Shown here one piece after another: positions 16,864 to 25,579 of a stretch of 64,000 nt of DNA; the stretch's first letter is position 1, and each line of letters begins with the position of its first letter. The translations under genes and the position numbers were made by a program. This stretch comes from Crystallibacter sulfonylureivorans_A (GTDB lineage Bacteria; Actinomycetota; Actinomycetes; Actinomycetales; Micrococcaceae). The stretch lies in contig NZ_JBLKRT010000011.1 in the NCBI RefSeq assembly GCF_047607445.1, forward strand, positions 1 to 64,000. Reading direction: 5' to 3'. The notes below the pieces were generated by a model. It saw nothing but the letters and a program-made list of their open reading frames with translations, made no database searches and was not told where the DNA came from.

Positions 16864-17697
16864 CTACTGCGGGAGGGCGGCCAAGACTTCCTCGTCGCTG
16901 ACTTGGTTGAAATGCCGGTAGGCCTCGCCGACGGCCCGAAAGGCCCGCGGCTGACGCAGGCAAAAGACGGCGTCGGCCAGCTTCTCCAGTTCTGTGCAGG
17001 TCTGCGGCGGCCCTACGGGCACGGCGACGACGATCTCTCGTGGCTTGCTCTGCCGGACAGCTTTGATGGCGGCCTTCATGGTGGCGCCGGTCGCCAGGCC
17101 ATCGTCGCAGAGTATGGCGGTACGGCCGACGACCTCAGTCGTCCTGCCGTGCAGATACGCCTCCTGGCGCCGCTGCAGCTCGGCACGTTCCGTGGCTTGG
17201 ACGGCGTGGAGGCGCTGCTCGCTGTAGTTGCGGCGGCGCAACTCGGCCACAATGTGGTCCACCATGACGACGGCGGTGTGCCCGCCGTGCGCTGCCAGTG
17301 CGCCGAAGGCTACTTCCGGCTGATCAGGGATCCCCAACTTGCGGACGATGAGCGCATCCAGGTCAGCACCCAGTTCTTTCGCCACAATGGCAGCCACGGG
17401 AACGCCGCCGCGCGCCAGCCCCAGTACGGTGACGTCTTTGCGCCCGCGGTAGTCTGCCAATTCGGCCGCCAACTGATGTGCCGCATCGGAGCGATCTGTA
17501 AAAGGGTAAGGTGCTCCGCTCAACAGTCCCACGGCCTCCAGTATCCTCTCCCACGCGATAACGGGCGAGGGCCGAGTGCGAACTGGGCCAAAGCCGCGCC
17601 GGGCGTCGAGGGGACAGCGCCGCGAAAGGGCGGGCGCCGCACGAAGGACATTGGCTGCGGGTTGTGGCCCTGGCACCAGAAGGTTGCACGGAATCAT
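16864..17697 (-). CDS. Phosphoribosyltransferase-domain protein
   Basis: The C-terminal 210 residues match the actinobacterial type I phosphoribosyltransferase-domain family that includes mycobacterial Rv0571c-like proteins. They contain ADYRGRKDVTVLGLARGGVPVA, an Arg-Lys flexible loop (IVRKLG), and the PRPP-binding motif AILCDDGLATGATM near residue 200. The acceptor substrate of this family is unknown. The start is uncertain. ATG at 17697 has GGAG five bases upstream and gives 277 residues, but the first 55 are unlike the family; a GTG at 17532 gives 222 residues, close to the usual length. The open frame continues upstream to 18033 without support. A strong hairpin sits 27 bp before the ATG. 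Confidence 0.72.
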   Translation of the reverse strand: MIPCNLLVPGPQPAANVLRAAPALSRRCPLDARRGFGPVRTRPSPVIAWERILEAVGLLSGAPYPFTDRSDAAHQLAAELADYRGRKDVTVLGLARGGVPVAAIVAKELGADLDALIVRKLGIPDQPEVAFGALAAHGGHTAVVMVDHIVAELRRRNYSEQRLHAVQATERAELQRRQEAYLHGRTTEVVGRTAILCDDGLATGATMKAAIKAVRQSKPREIVVAVPVGPPQTCTELEKLADAVFCLRQPRAFRAVGEAYRHFNQVSDEEVLAALPQ

Positions 17698-17723
17698 AGA
17701 GGCTCCGACGGGTAATCGGTTGA

Positions 17724-17753
17724 GGCGCGATGGGTAGTTCTCCCCATCGCGCC
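17724..17753. other. Perfect 11-bp hairpin before the phosphoribosyltransferase gene
   Basis: GGCGCGATGGG (17724-17734) pairs with CCCATCGCGCC (17743-17753) around an 8-base loop. It lies 27 bp upstream of the ATG at 17697. It could be a 5'-leader structure, a regulator site, or the terminator of something lost. The sequence allows no choice. Confidence 0.55.
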
Positions 17754-18010
17754 GGTGCAACTGCCCGGATAAGCTCGTATCAACGGTCGGGCTCGGAACG
17801 GGGGCCCGCACCGCCTCGGCCGGACTTGGGTCCGGGCGTGGAAGAGCCGGAGCCGCAGGATTCCCCCCAACGCCTGCTGCTCCGGCCCTTTCGTTTAACC
17901 CTTGGTGCCCCAAGGGCCCAGCTGCTGCCTTCGGCCGCCGCCGAAACCGATGCGCCGATCGATCCCGGGTCGGTTGCTCTTCACGTAGACGAAGACCATC
18001 CCTAAACCGG
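17754..18010. other. Intergenic stretch, no recognisable gene
   Basis: About 260 bp with an open frame on each strand but no ribosome site or family match. A small hairpin CCCTTGG/CCAAGGG (17899-17916) is the only structure. A 91-codon plus-strand frame (17730-18005) was considered and not accepted. Confidence 0.45.
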
Positions 18011-18052
18011 TGGATGCCCCTGACGCGCATCACCTGGCGTCAGGGGCATCCA
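18011..18052 (-). terminator. Terminator of the amino acid permease gene
   Basis: TGGATGCCCCTGACG (18011-18025) pairs over 15 bp with CGTCAGGGGCATCCA (18038-18052) around a 12-base loop. It lies 24 bp after the minus-strand permease stop. Confidence 0.82.
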
Positions 18053-18076
18053 TTCGTTCGGATGTCGAGAGGGGCG

Positions 18077-19555
18077 CTATTTCTTCAAGGTGTCCGCATC
18101 TTCGACGAGCAAATCGTCGAACTTTTCAAGATCGTCGCTGAGACCTGCGTACACTTCAGGCTTCTTCGACTTGAGGTAAGCGCCGTAGACGATGCCGCCG
18201 ATGACAGCGAGTACGAGTATCCACGGCAGCACGACCACGTAGGGCTCCTCGGAACCTGCGACGAGCGGGAACTGCACAATCGCCATGATGCTGAAGACCG
18301 CTAGCGCGATAAAGCCAATGGCCGGTGCGATCAGGGTCGTCCAGAGCCGCGGGTCGCGCTTCTTGCGGAAGTAGACAACGACTGCAAGGGCGGCGATCGC
18401 CTGCACGATGATGATTGAGAGTGTCGCGAAGCCAAGGCCTACCGGAACGAGGGTGAGGATCGACGGCAGATCCGGGAACGCGAAACGGAAGATCGCCGCG
18501 ATGACCAATGCAAAAATGAGGTTGGTCAGCAGCGCGCGTTGCGGCGCTCCCTTCGCGTTGGTCTTAGCCAGCCAGTGCGGCAGCACACGGGCGCGACCGA
18601 GCGAGAAGAGGTAGCGTCCGGCGGAGTTGTGGAATGCCAACTGCGCGGCGAAGAGGCTGACCACGACGAGCACCAGGGCAATGACGACGAAAACCGGCCC
18701 CAGATGCTTGTCGATGAGCATCAGGGTGAGGTCGCCCGCCTCAAGATGCTCAATTGCCGTCGCCTGCGCGATGTCGGGACCGATCGAACTGACGATCGCC
18801 CACGCGGCAAATGCATGCATGAGCCCGATGATGATGATGGCCGCGTAGGTCGCCCTGGGAATGGTCCGGTGGGGATCCTTCGCTTCCTCACCGAAGAGCG
18901 CCGTTGCCTCGAAGCCGATAAACGCGGTGGCCGCGAGCAGCAGGCCGATCCACAATGATCCGCCCATGATGATTTCAGGCGTGAACACCGAGAAGCTGAA
19001 GCCCTGCTGGAAGAGCACGGAGAAACCGAACACGAAGACCATGATGATTTCGAGTACGAGCGCGACACCCAAAACGACGGCGCTCACATGGATACCCGAG
19101 ATGGCGAGCAGGTAAACGATGACGAAGAGTACCGCGCCGGTCCAGAACCAATCGAGCGTGAACGCCTCGCCGAAGAGTTCGGGCATGACGACCATCCCGG
19201 CGAAGAAGCCGATGGTTCCAAGGGCGCCGGCCACAAAGGCGTTGTAACCGATCGTGGCGATGATGCCAGTGATGAGGCCCGCAGTCTTGCCCAGGCCTTT
19301 CACCGCGATCGCGTAGAAGCCACCAGCGTTGGTCAGCTCCTTGGTGATCTGCGCGTAGCCGATCGCAAAGAGCAGCAGTGCCGCTGCGACCATAAGGATC
19401 GCGACGGGAACTCCGCCGCCGTTGCCGTGCGCGATCGCGAGCGGGAGCACGACGATGAGAACCGTGACTGGAGCAACTGCAGCGAGAACGAGAAAGACAA
19501 TCGCGCTTACTCCAAGCTGGTTGCGTGCCAACACGTCCGTGTTTTTCTCAGACAA
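18077..19555 (-). CDS. APC-superfamily amino acid/amine permease
   Basis: A 492-residue permease with twelve to thirteen membrane helices and a charged C-terminal tail. The N-terminal helix 1 (QLGVSAIVFLVLAAVAPVT) and the FIGFEATALFGEEAKDP motif after helix 6 mark the APC family, near YjeH/ethanolamine- and putrescine-type carriers. Codon choice is somewhat less GC-biased than in the neighbours (more A and T at third positions), which may mean that the module was acquired. The SDR gene lies 197 bp upstream on the same strand, so the two may share a promoter facing the kinase-aminotransferase gene. It probably imports that pathway's amine or amino alcohol. Confidence 0.88.
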   Translation of the reverse strand: MSEKNTDVLARNQLGVSAIVFLVLAAVAPVTVLIVVLPLAIAHGNGGGVPVAILMVAAALLLFAIGYAQITKELTNAGGFYAIAVKGLGKTAGLITGIIATIGYNAFVAGALGTIGFFAGMVVMPELFGEAFTLDWFWTGAVLFVIVYLLAISGIHVSAVVLGVALVLEIIMVFVFGFSVLFQQGFSFSVFTPEIIMGGSLWIGLLLAATAFIGFEATALFGEEAKDPHRTIPRATYAAIIIIGLMHAFAAWAIVSSIGPDIAQATAIEHLEAGDLTLMLIDKHLGPVFVVIALVLVVVSLFAAQLAFHNSAGRYLFSLGRARVLPHWLAKTNAKGAPQRALLTNLIFALVIAAIFRFAFPDLPSILTLVPVGLGFATLSIIIVQAIAALAVVVYFRKKRDPRLWTTLIAPAIGFIALAVFSIMAIVQFPLVAGSEEPYVVVLPWILVLAVIGGIVYGAYLKSKKPEVYAGLSDDLEKFDDLLVEDADTLKK

Positions 19556-19752
19556 CTGAACTCCCTTCGAATGAGTTGTGGTGAATATTGGAAGTGAGTC
19601 AACTGCCCTGACTGTGCAGCACTCCCAGCTTCCGGACTAATAAAGCCAGTTTGCGCCGGATGCCGCGGTTCTGGCTTGTCATTCCGTGCATGAAGATAGA
19701 CAATGCGCGCCCGAACGACACTGGCTTCCCGGCTGCAGGGCGCTGGCGCCGG

Positions 19753-20529
19753 TTATGCCGGGAAGGAGGAACGGCCGGTGTAGCCAAAGTCGGACAGCAG
19801 ATTGACTCCGTTGACGGCGCGGGACCGGCGGGAGGCCAAGTAGCCGACACTCCAGGCAATGTCGTCGGCCGACTGGATGGGAAAAGACGGGTCATTCATG
19901 GCTTCGCCCAGTCCGCGGCGTGCCATCGGTGTGTCGACAATCGACGGACAGACGCTGTTGACCCGGATCCCATACTCGTCGAATAGTTCCACGGCCAGCG
20001 CCCGTGTCATTTGGACGAGCGCGCCCTTGGATGCGTTGTACGCGAGCATGCCCGGCACCGCAACGAAGCCGGAGTCAGAGCCGACGATGGTCACGCTGCC
20101 GCCCTCTGCGCGCTTGAGGTACGGAAGAGCAAACTTGACCGCAAGGAAGGTGCCCACGACGTTGACATCGAGGACCTCCCGAAAGCTCTTCGCGCTAACG
20201 TCCTCGCAGGCCGCTCCCATTTCACCTTCGATGCCGGCGCAGCAGACGAGTGCGTCGATGCCACCCAGCTTGCCGCCGAGTCCTCCCACCGCGTCTTCCA
20301 GTTGAGAGTCTTCGGCGACATCGGCGCGTGCGGACACGACTCGCGACGGCCCGACGAGTTCGAGTTCAGAGAGCGCCGCGTCCAGTCGGTCCTGGTTTCG
20401 GCCGACGATGCCAACCTGTGAACCTTCCCGTGCGAATAGACGCGCCACGGCAAGGCCGATGCCGGACGAGCCGCCCGTCACGACGACGCGTTGCGGCAGG
20501 CTGCTGCCCTCAGTGACTGAAAGTGACAT
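19753..20529 (-). CDS. Short-chain dehydrogenase/reductase
   Basis: A 258-residue classical SDR. TGGSSGIG (residues 19-26) binds the cofactor, NVVG lies near 125, the catalytic Ser is in IVGSDSG near 152, and YNASK near 165 completes the active site. ATG at 20529 is chosen for GGAG seven bases upstream; the longer open frame to 20754 runs into the divergent promoter region. It faces the kinase-aminotransferase fusion and precedes the permease, so it probably oxidises or reduces an aldehyde, ketone or alcohol in that route. The cofactor is probably NAD(P). Confidence 0.86.
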   Translation of the reverse strand: MSLSVTEGSSLPQRVVVTGGSSGIGLAVARLFAREGSQVGIVGRNQDRLDAALSELELVGPSRVVSARADVAEDSQLEDAVGGLGGKLGGIDALVCCAGIEGEMGAACEDVSAKSFREVLDVNVVGTFLAVKFALPYLKRAEGGSVTIVGSDSGFVAVPGMLAYNASKGALVQMTRALAVELFDEYGIRVNSVCPSIVDTPMARRGLGEAMNDPSFPIQSADDIAWSVGYLASRRSRAVNGVNLLSDFGYTGRSSFPA

Positions 20530-20641
20530 GTGTGCTCCAACTCCCTCGGTCCGGGCGATTGCCTTCCTCTCGGCTTTCGCGGATCGGCTGTGAGACAAGT
20601 TACTCAGAGTTGGCGCGGGACGGAATAGCAGTTCATTCACT

Positions 20642-20654
20642 AGACTGGCAGTCT
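20642..20654. promoter_or_regulatory. Inverted repeat in the SDR/fusion divergent region
   Basis: AGACTG-G-CAGTCT is a perfect 6+6 repeat, and a further AGAC half-site follows at 20662-20665. It lies about midway between the divergent starts at 20529 and 20748. TATAGT (20703-20708) is a possible -10 box for the fusion gene. The TetR gene downstream of the fusion is the natural candidate regulator. Confidence 0.5.
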
Positions 20655-20747
20655 GATTAATAGACCTTGGTGGAATCCTCTTCCTTTTGACTGAACTAGG
20701 GGTATAGTCGCGGTTACACATCCCCGACTTCGGAGCGAGGAGCCCCC

Positions 20748-23084
20748 ATGTCACAGCTGTCCCGCGAGGAAGCCCTCACCATTGCCCGCAACGCTCTTCC
20801 AATGTTCGGGATAGCGGAAGACGCGGTGATCGATTTCGTCAAACATCGCGAAAACGTCGTCTTCCGCGTGTCCGAAGGGTCAGCCGCCTTCGCGCTCCGA
20901 ATTCATCGGCTGGGTCATCGGACTGACGACGAAGTAGGCACTGAAGGCGCTTTCATGACCGCTTTGGGCGCAGAAGGTCTTCCGGTTCCTGCAGTAGTCC
21001 GGACCGTTGCGGGCGCCCTGTTCGCGCTTGTTCCTGACAGCAGCGGGCGGATGCACCACGTCGATGTCCAGAGGTGGGTTGCAGGCGGCAAACCCTTGGG
21101 TGATGCCGGCGCGGCATGGCTCGGCGAGGACGGCTTGGATACCGAAGTCTTCGCGCGACTCGGCGAACTCTGCGCCACGTTCCATCAGGCATCGCGTCGA
21201 ATAGGGAAGGTCTCCGGTTACTCCAGGCCGGCCTGGGACGCCGAAGGGCTTGCCGGGGCGGCAGCCCTCTGGGGTGATCCCCGCCGGCTGGGACGGACCG
21301 ATGATGAACGCGATGCGATCGACGCGGCCGTGCGGCGCATCGGCCAACGCCTGGATCAGTTGGGAACCGCGCCCGAAAATTACGGCGTCATCCATGCTGA
21401 CTTCACGCCCGAGAACGTTTTGACCGCCGGGGACCGGCACGTCCTGATTGACTTTGACGATTTCGGAGAAGGCTGGTGGCTGTTCGACCTGGCCACCATC
21501 CTGTTTTGGTACCACCGCCACCCTCAAGCCGTGGAGTATCGCCAGGCACTGTTGGCCGGCTACCGGAGGCATGCGGATATCCCGGAGCGTGCCATGGAGG
21601 ACCTGGACACGTTCATCCTGGCCCGGGGCCTCACCTACCTGGGATGGGCCGCCGACCGACCGGGGGATGAGACCAGCGACTTTCTGCAGTCCGAGGTTCT
21701 GCCCGTCGTCGTGGATTTGTGCCGTGAGTACGTGGCTGTCGATGGGCAGTTACCGGAAGGGCGCTTGCCGGAAGGGCAGCACACCCCACGTGATGCCAGC
21801 CTGCTCGCCCGACGGGCCGCGACCATCGGACCCCACTCGCCTCTTTTCTACGACCGGCCGCTGCACTTCGTGTCCGGTGACGGCGTGTGGTTGGTCGATT
21901 CGGAGGGAAACCGCTTTCTCGACGCGTACAACAACGTTCCGCAGGTCGGCCACGCAAATCCTCGGGTGGCAGATGCCGTATGCCGGCAGCTCAATACGCT
22001 CAATGTGCATACGCGGTACCTCAGTGAACCAATCGTGGACTACGCCGAGCAGCTCTTGGGCACCTTCGACGCACCGCTTGACCGCGTCTACTTCACGAAC
22101 AGCGGATCCGAGTCAAACGAGCTTGCCATCCGAATTGCGAGGCACATGACCGGCCGCAGCGGCGTCATTGTCACCGATCACAGCTACCACGGCAACACGA
22201 TTGCGCTCGCAGCGCTGACGACCGGTTTGACCGTCTCGGAGCCGTTTGGCGACCACGTCCGGCCGATCCACGTACCGGATCTTGATCGCGAGGGGAAGAC
22301 CTCAGATTCAGGAGTCATCCTGGATCGCGCTTTGGCAGCGATTGACGAGGCCATCGCGTCTCTCGTCGAATCCGGCCACGGCGTGGCTGCCCTGTTGATC
22401 GAGCCGGCGTTCTCCACCGAGGGGCTGCCCCGTGTGCCGGAGGGTTACCTTGAAGGGGTCGTCGAGCGGATTCGTGCGGCCGGCGGCTTGGTTATTGCAG
22501 ACGAGGTCCAGACCGGACTGGGCCGTTTGGGCGATGTCTGGTGGGGTCATCAGGCGACCGGCATCAAGCCGGACCTGGTCACCCTTGGCAAACCGTTGGG
22601 TAATGGCTACCCGCTCGGCGGTGTGGTCACCACCGCCGCGATCTTGGAGTCCTTCAGTAGCGCCAACATGTACTTCAATACTTTTGCCGGCACCGCCACC
22701 GCGGCGGCTGCCGGCCAAGCCGTGCTGAACGAGATCACCTACCATGGGCTGATTGCCCGCTCAGGTGAACTCGGACGGCACGTTGCCAGCCGGCTCGATG
22801 ACCTGGTCGCCAGCCATCCTCGGGCAGCCTCTGCGAAGGGACGAGGCCTGTTCTTCGGTTTGGAACTTGTTGACGACGACGGCCGCCCGGATGCCGGCTT
22901 GGCCAAACGGATTGTCGAAGCTCTCGTGCGGGAACGGATCCTGATCAGCCGGATTGGACCGAACGACAACATCCTCAAGATCCGGCCGCCACTGGTGATT
23001 GGCCTGGACGAACTGGACCGCGTCATTGACGCTCTTGACGTGGCACTCGCCGCGGAAACCCGTGCAGAAGCCGTGCACGCATGA
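20748..23084 (+). CDS. Fused APH-type kinase and class III aminotransferase / phospholyase
   Basis: A 778-residue bifunctional protein. Residues 1-340 form an aminoglycoside-phosphotransferase-like kinase with catalytic IHADFTPEN (215-223; Asp218, Asn223) and metal-binding IDFDD (234-238). Residues 350-775 are a fold-type I class III PLP enzyme with NSGSES (451-456), DEVQTG (585-590) and the PLP lysine at GKPLGNG (Lys615). Animal relatives of the second domain are phospholyases acting on phosphoethanolamine or phosphohydroxylysine, and the kinase domain resembles hydroxylysine kinase. The two together suggest phosphorylation of an amino alcohol and then elimination of phosphate and ammonia to give an aldehyde. 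Larger homologues carry an M23 domain between the halves; it is absent here. The stop overlaps the TetR start. Confidence 0.9.
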   Translation: MSQLSREEALTIARNALPMFGIAEDAVIDFVKHRENVVFRVSEGSAAFALRIHRLGHRTDDEVGTEGAFMTALGAEGLPVPAVVRTVAGALFALVPDSSGRMHHVDVQRWVAGGKPLGDAGAAWLGEDGLDTEVFARLGELCATFHQASRRIGKVSGYSRPAWDAEGLAGAAALWGDPRRLGRTDDERDAIDAAVRRIGQRLDQLGTAPENYGVIHADFTPENVLTAGDRHVLIDFDDFGEGWWLFDLATILFWYHRHPQAVEYRQALLAGYRRHADIPERAMEDLDTFILARGLTYLGWAADRPGDETSDFLQSEVLPVVVDLCREYVAVDGQLPEGRLPEGQHTPRDASLLARRAATIGPHSPLFYDRPLHFVSGDGVWLVDSEGNRFLDAYNNVPQVGHANPRVADAVCRQLNTLNVHTRYLSEPIVDYAEQLLGTFDAPLDRVYFTNSGSESNELAIRIARHMTGRSGVIVTDHSYHGNTIALAALTTGLTVSEPFGDHVRPIHVPDLDREGKTSDSGVILDRALAAIDEAIASLVESGHGVAALLIEPAFSTEGLPRVPEGYLEGVVERIRAAGGLVIADEVQTGLGRLGDVWWGHQATGIKPDLVTLGKPLGNGYPLGGVVTTAAILESFSSANMYFNTFAGTATAAAAGQAVLNEITYHGLIARSGELGRHVASRLDDLVASHPRAASAKGRGLFFGLELVDDDGRPDAGLAKRIVEALVRERILISRIGPNDNILKIRPPLVIGLDELDRVIDALDVALAAETRAEAVHA

Positions 23085-23746
23085 ACGCCGACGATCGCTC
23101 GGGTCCGTCCACGGCGCGCCGAGGGGAGGGGGAGTCGGGGGCCCAGCTTACTGAGCTGCCCCTTCCTCTTCGCAAGCGGCAGCAACTGCAAACCCGTCAC
23201 GACTTGGTGCGTTCAGCCATCGACATTATCGACGCGCTGGGGGAGAAAGCCACCACCATCGACCGGATCACGGCGCGCGCCGGCACATCAAGGGCAACCC
23301 TTTACGCGCATTTTCCGGGAGGCCGTGCCGACGTGTTGGCCGAAGCCTACAAGAGGGTTGGCCAAGATTTGATCGATGCAGCGGAGCGCGACGCTGCAGG
23401 GCAGGACGATTGGATCGAGAAGCTCTGCGCCTACCCGCGTGCCATGCTCGCCCTTGCCGCTCGGCGTGAGCTGGGTTTCTTCTACAACGTCTCGGGGCCC
23501 CAGCACTTCGGGATCGGCAAGCGCCGGGGCAGCGCCTCGCAACATACCCTCGACATGTTTGTCCGCGAACTCGGGCACGCCCAGGAGCGCGGGGACCTGC
23601 GTGCTGACATCGACATTGAGGCGGTTGCGGGACTCCTCATCGGCGCCATCCGCGAAGCAGGAATCGATGCTGCCCGTGAACCGGCAACAGCACCCCGCAA
23701 CCTCACGGCGTTCCGCCAGCTTCTGCAAGCCGTCGCCGGCCGCTGA
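23081..23746 (+). CDS. TetR-family regulator
   Basis: A 221-residue regulator. After a 35-residue disordered, Arg-rich N-terminus, the TetR helix-turn-helix covers about 40-85, including TIDRITARAGTSRATLYAHFPGG. The rest is a helical ligand-binding domain. The start overlaps the fusion gene stop (ATGA), so it is cotranscribed with the kinase-aminotransferase and probably regulates the module through the inverted repeat near 20650. The ligand is likely the module's amine or an intermediate; this is inference. Confidence 0.87.
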   Translation: MNADDRSGPSTARRGEGESGAQLTELPLPLRKRQQLQTRHDLVRSAIDIIDALGEKATTIDRITARAGTSRATLYAHFPGGRADVLAEAYKRVGQDLIDAAERDAAGQDDWIEKLCAYPRAMLALAARRELGFFYNVSGPQHFGIGKRRGSASQHTLDMFVRELGHAQERGDLRADIDIEAVAGLLIGAIREAGIDAAREPATAPRNLTAFRQLLQAVAGR

Positions 23747-23751
23747 CCCGC

Positions 23752-24828
23752 TCAGGCGCGCCGGTATGTGCTCGGCGGAACGCCAAAGGCGCTGCGAAAG
23801 ACCCGGCTGAAATGGGCTGCATCGGTGAAGCCCCAACGCGTGGCGATGGCACCGACCGCGCGGTCGGCCTGCAGCGGATCGCGCAGGTCGCGACGGCAGC
23901 GTTCGAGCCGTCGGGCGCGGATCCACCCGGCTACGGTGGTTCCAGCGTCGTGGAAAATGCTGTGCAAGTGCCGGGTGGAGATGAAATGCGCTGCGGCAAT
24001 GCCTGCCGGAGACAGTTCCGGGTCGCCCAGATTGGCTTCGATGTGCTGCCGGATCCGTGCCAGCAATTCGCCATGGTGTCCGCGCTGGGGCCCGTTCCCG
24101 CTGTGCAGTTCGCTGTCAAACAGGGTTGCGAGCAGGTCCACGGCGTTATGGGCGAGCCGGTGGCCGCTGGGGCCCGAGAGCAGTTCAAGGTTGTCCGCCA
24201 GCTGGACCATGAACGGGCTGATCATCCGGCCGATGCCGGCGTCCCCGGCCATCCGGACGGCGGTCAGTTCGGCGACGGAATCTGTCGGCAGGTCCAACGC
24301 GTCGTGCGGGAACATCAGCACCAGGGTGCGGAAGTCGTCGTCGAACTCCAAGGTGTAGGGCCGGTGGGTGTCATAGACCGCCAGATCGCCCGGGCGCAGC
24401 GTGGCTTCGCGGTTGTCCTGGACGAGGATGCCGGTGCCGGACAGTTGCAGGTTGAGCTTGTAGTAGAGCCGGTCGGACCGAGTGATGAGCGCGGGCGTGC
24501 GCAGCACCTTGTGGCTGTTCGCGGTCACTTCCACCACGGACAATTCGTCCAGAACCCGGGAACGCAGGCGTCCGTGGAAGCCGGCGGGGGAGTTGGTACG
24601 GGCCTGCAAAGGCACAAAGGACTCGGAGATCAGCGTGTTCCACTCGGCGAACGAGCGGGCCTCGGCAACCTGCACCGCTGAAGGAACGGCAGGCACGGAA
24701 GGCGCAGACGGGGTGCGCGGCAGGGAAGGTGCGGGTACCGCGGCAGCCGCGGTACCGCCAAAATCACCGGCGGTTCCGGCGGTGCCGGATGAGGTGTGGG
24801 TGCTGCGTTCGGGAAAGGTGATCGTCAC
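23752..24828 (-). CDS. AraC-family activator, FeaR-like architecture
   Basis: A 358-residue AraC/XylS regulator. Residues 1-50 are a low-complexity Ala/Pro/Ser linker. An AraC-binding-like cupin domain covers about 60-230, and the double helix-turn-helix is C-terminal (about 255-355, ending RVFRSAFGVPPSTYRRA). The domain order matches regulators of aromatic-amine oxidation such as FeaR. The amine oxidase gene lies 870 bp to the right, with a TetR gene between, so this protein is a plausible activator of that catabolism. It converges on the upstream TetR gene with five bases between the stops. Confidence 0.82.
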   Translation of the reverse strand: MTITFPERSTHTSSGTAGTAGDFGGTAAAAVPAPSLPRTPSAPSVPAVPSAVQVAEARSFAEWNTLISESFVPLQARTNSPAGFHGRLRSRVLDELSVVEVTANSHKVLRTPALITRSDRLYYKLNLQLSGTGILVQDNREATLRPGDLAVYDTHRPYTLEFDDDFRTLVLMFPHDALDLPTDSVAELTAVRMAGDAGIGRMISPFMVQLADNLELLSGPSGHRLAHNAVDLLATLFDSELHSGNGPQRGHHGELLARIRQHIEANLGDPELSPAGIAAAHFISTRHLHSIFHDAGTTVAGWIRARRLERCRRDLRDPLQADRAVGAIATRWGFTDAAHFSRVFRSAFGVPPSTYRRA

Positions 24829-24947
24829 AATGGCCCCTTCGCTTGGAACCGGTTTTCAAGTGTGTCTCAGGACACAGTCTCCACACCATAGCGCCTGCGG
24901 GGGCACGTTGTCATGTATTTTCCACAACGGGCGAAAAACAATTTTGA

Positions 24948-25544
24948 TCAGGAAGCTGCGGAGACCATTCGAAGCCAACTGTCCAGGTGCTCGATCAACT
25001 GCTCAGGGGAGTGGTGGTCCGGGGTGAGCGAGGCGGTGATCTGCGCGCCCAGCAGGAAGGACATGAGCTGCCCGGCCAGCACGTCGTCGCTGGCCGGAGT
25101 GCGGACCTCGCCCGCCTCCCGGGCTTCGGCGAGGAAGCGCATGAAGTCCACGCGCCACCGCTCCATGGAGTCGGAATGGAGGGCGGCCTTGTCCGGGTCG
25201 GTGAGCGCCTTTTGCCAGAACGGAATGACCAGTCGGGCCTCGCTGATGGTCACATCGGTGACGGGCAATACCTCCAGGCAATACCGCCGCAAGGCGTCCA
25301 GGCCGCTGTGGCCGCGGATGGATTCGGCCACCCGGCGGTTTGTTTGGTCGAAAACGTAGCCGAAGGCAAAGGCCAGCAGGTCGTCCTTGGTGGGGAAGTA
25401 GGGCTTGAGTGCGCCGTTGGCAAAGCCTGCTTCTGCGGCAATTTCGCGCATCGTGGCACCGTCGATGCCGTGCCGGGCGATGATCCGCCACGTCGCTTGC
25501 ACCAAATCGACCCTACGTTGGTCGTGGTCGACGATCTTCGGCAC
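24948..25544 (-). CDS. TetR-family regulator next to the amine oxidase
   Basis: A 198-residue TetR protein of the BetI-like C-terminal type. The helix-turn-helix covers residues 10-55 (ATMREIAAEAGFANGALKPYF), followed by a helical sensor domain. GTG at 25544 is selected because AGGAGG lies seven bases upstream; the open frame extends 14 codons further without support. It is divergent from the copper amine oxidase across 149 bp that hold a dyad over the oxidase promoter, so it most likely represses the oxidase until the amine or its aldehyde binds. Confidence 0.87.
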   Translation of the reverse strand: MPKIVDHDQRRVDLVQATWRIIARHGIDGATMREIAAEAGFANGALKPYFPTKDDLLAFAFGYVFDQTNRRVAESIRGHSGLDALRRYCLEVLPVTDVTISEARLVIPFWQKALTDPDKAALHSDSMERWRVDFMRFLAEAREAGEVRTPASDDVLAGQLMSFLLGAQITASLTPDHHSPEQLIEHLDSWLRMVSAAS

Positions 25545-25579
25545 CGGCCGCCTCCTGTAAACGTGCGTAGAAAAAACCC

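Noticed and set aside
15383..16963. 526-codon minus-strand open frame opposite the MHS symporter
   Set aside because: Its His/Gln/Glu-rich composition is the mirror of hydrophobic codons; the symporter is the real gene.
17730..18005. 91-codon plus-strand frame before the permease terminator
   Set aside because: No ribosome site and no recognisable family; a vague likeness to DUF742 tails was too weak to annotate.
17698..18033. N-terminal extension of the phosphoribosyltransferase to 18033
   Set aside because: It would add 112 residues of Arg/Pro-rich sequence unlike the family and read through a strong hairpin.
20687..20708. TTGACT and TATAGT as a promoter for the kinase-aminotransferase gene
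   Set aside because: The two boxes are only 10 bp apart, too close for a sigma-70-type promoter; only the -10 box is mentioned.
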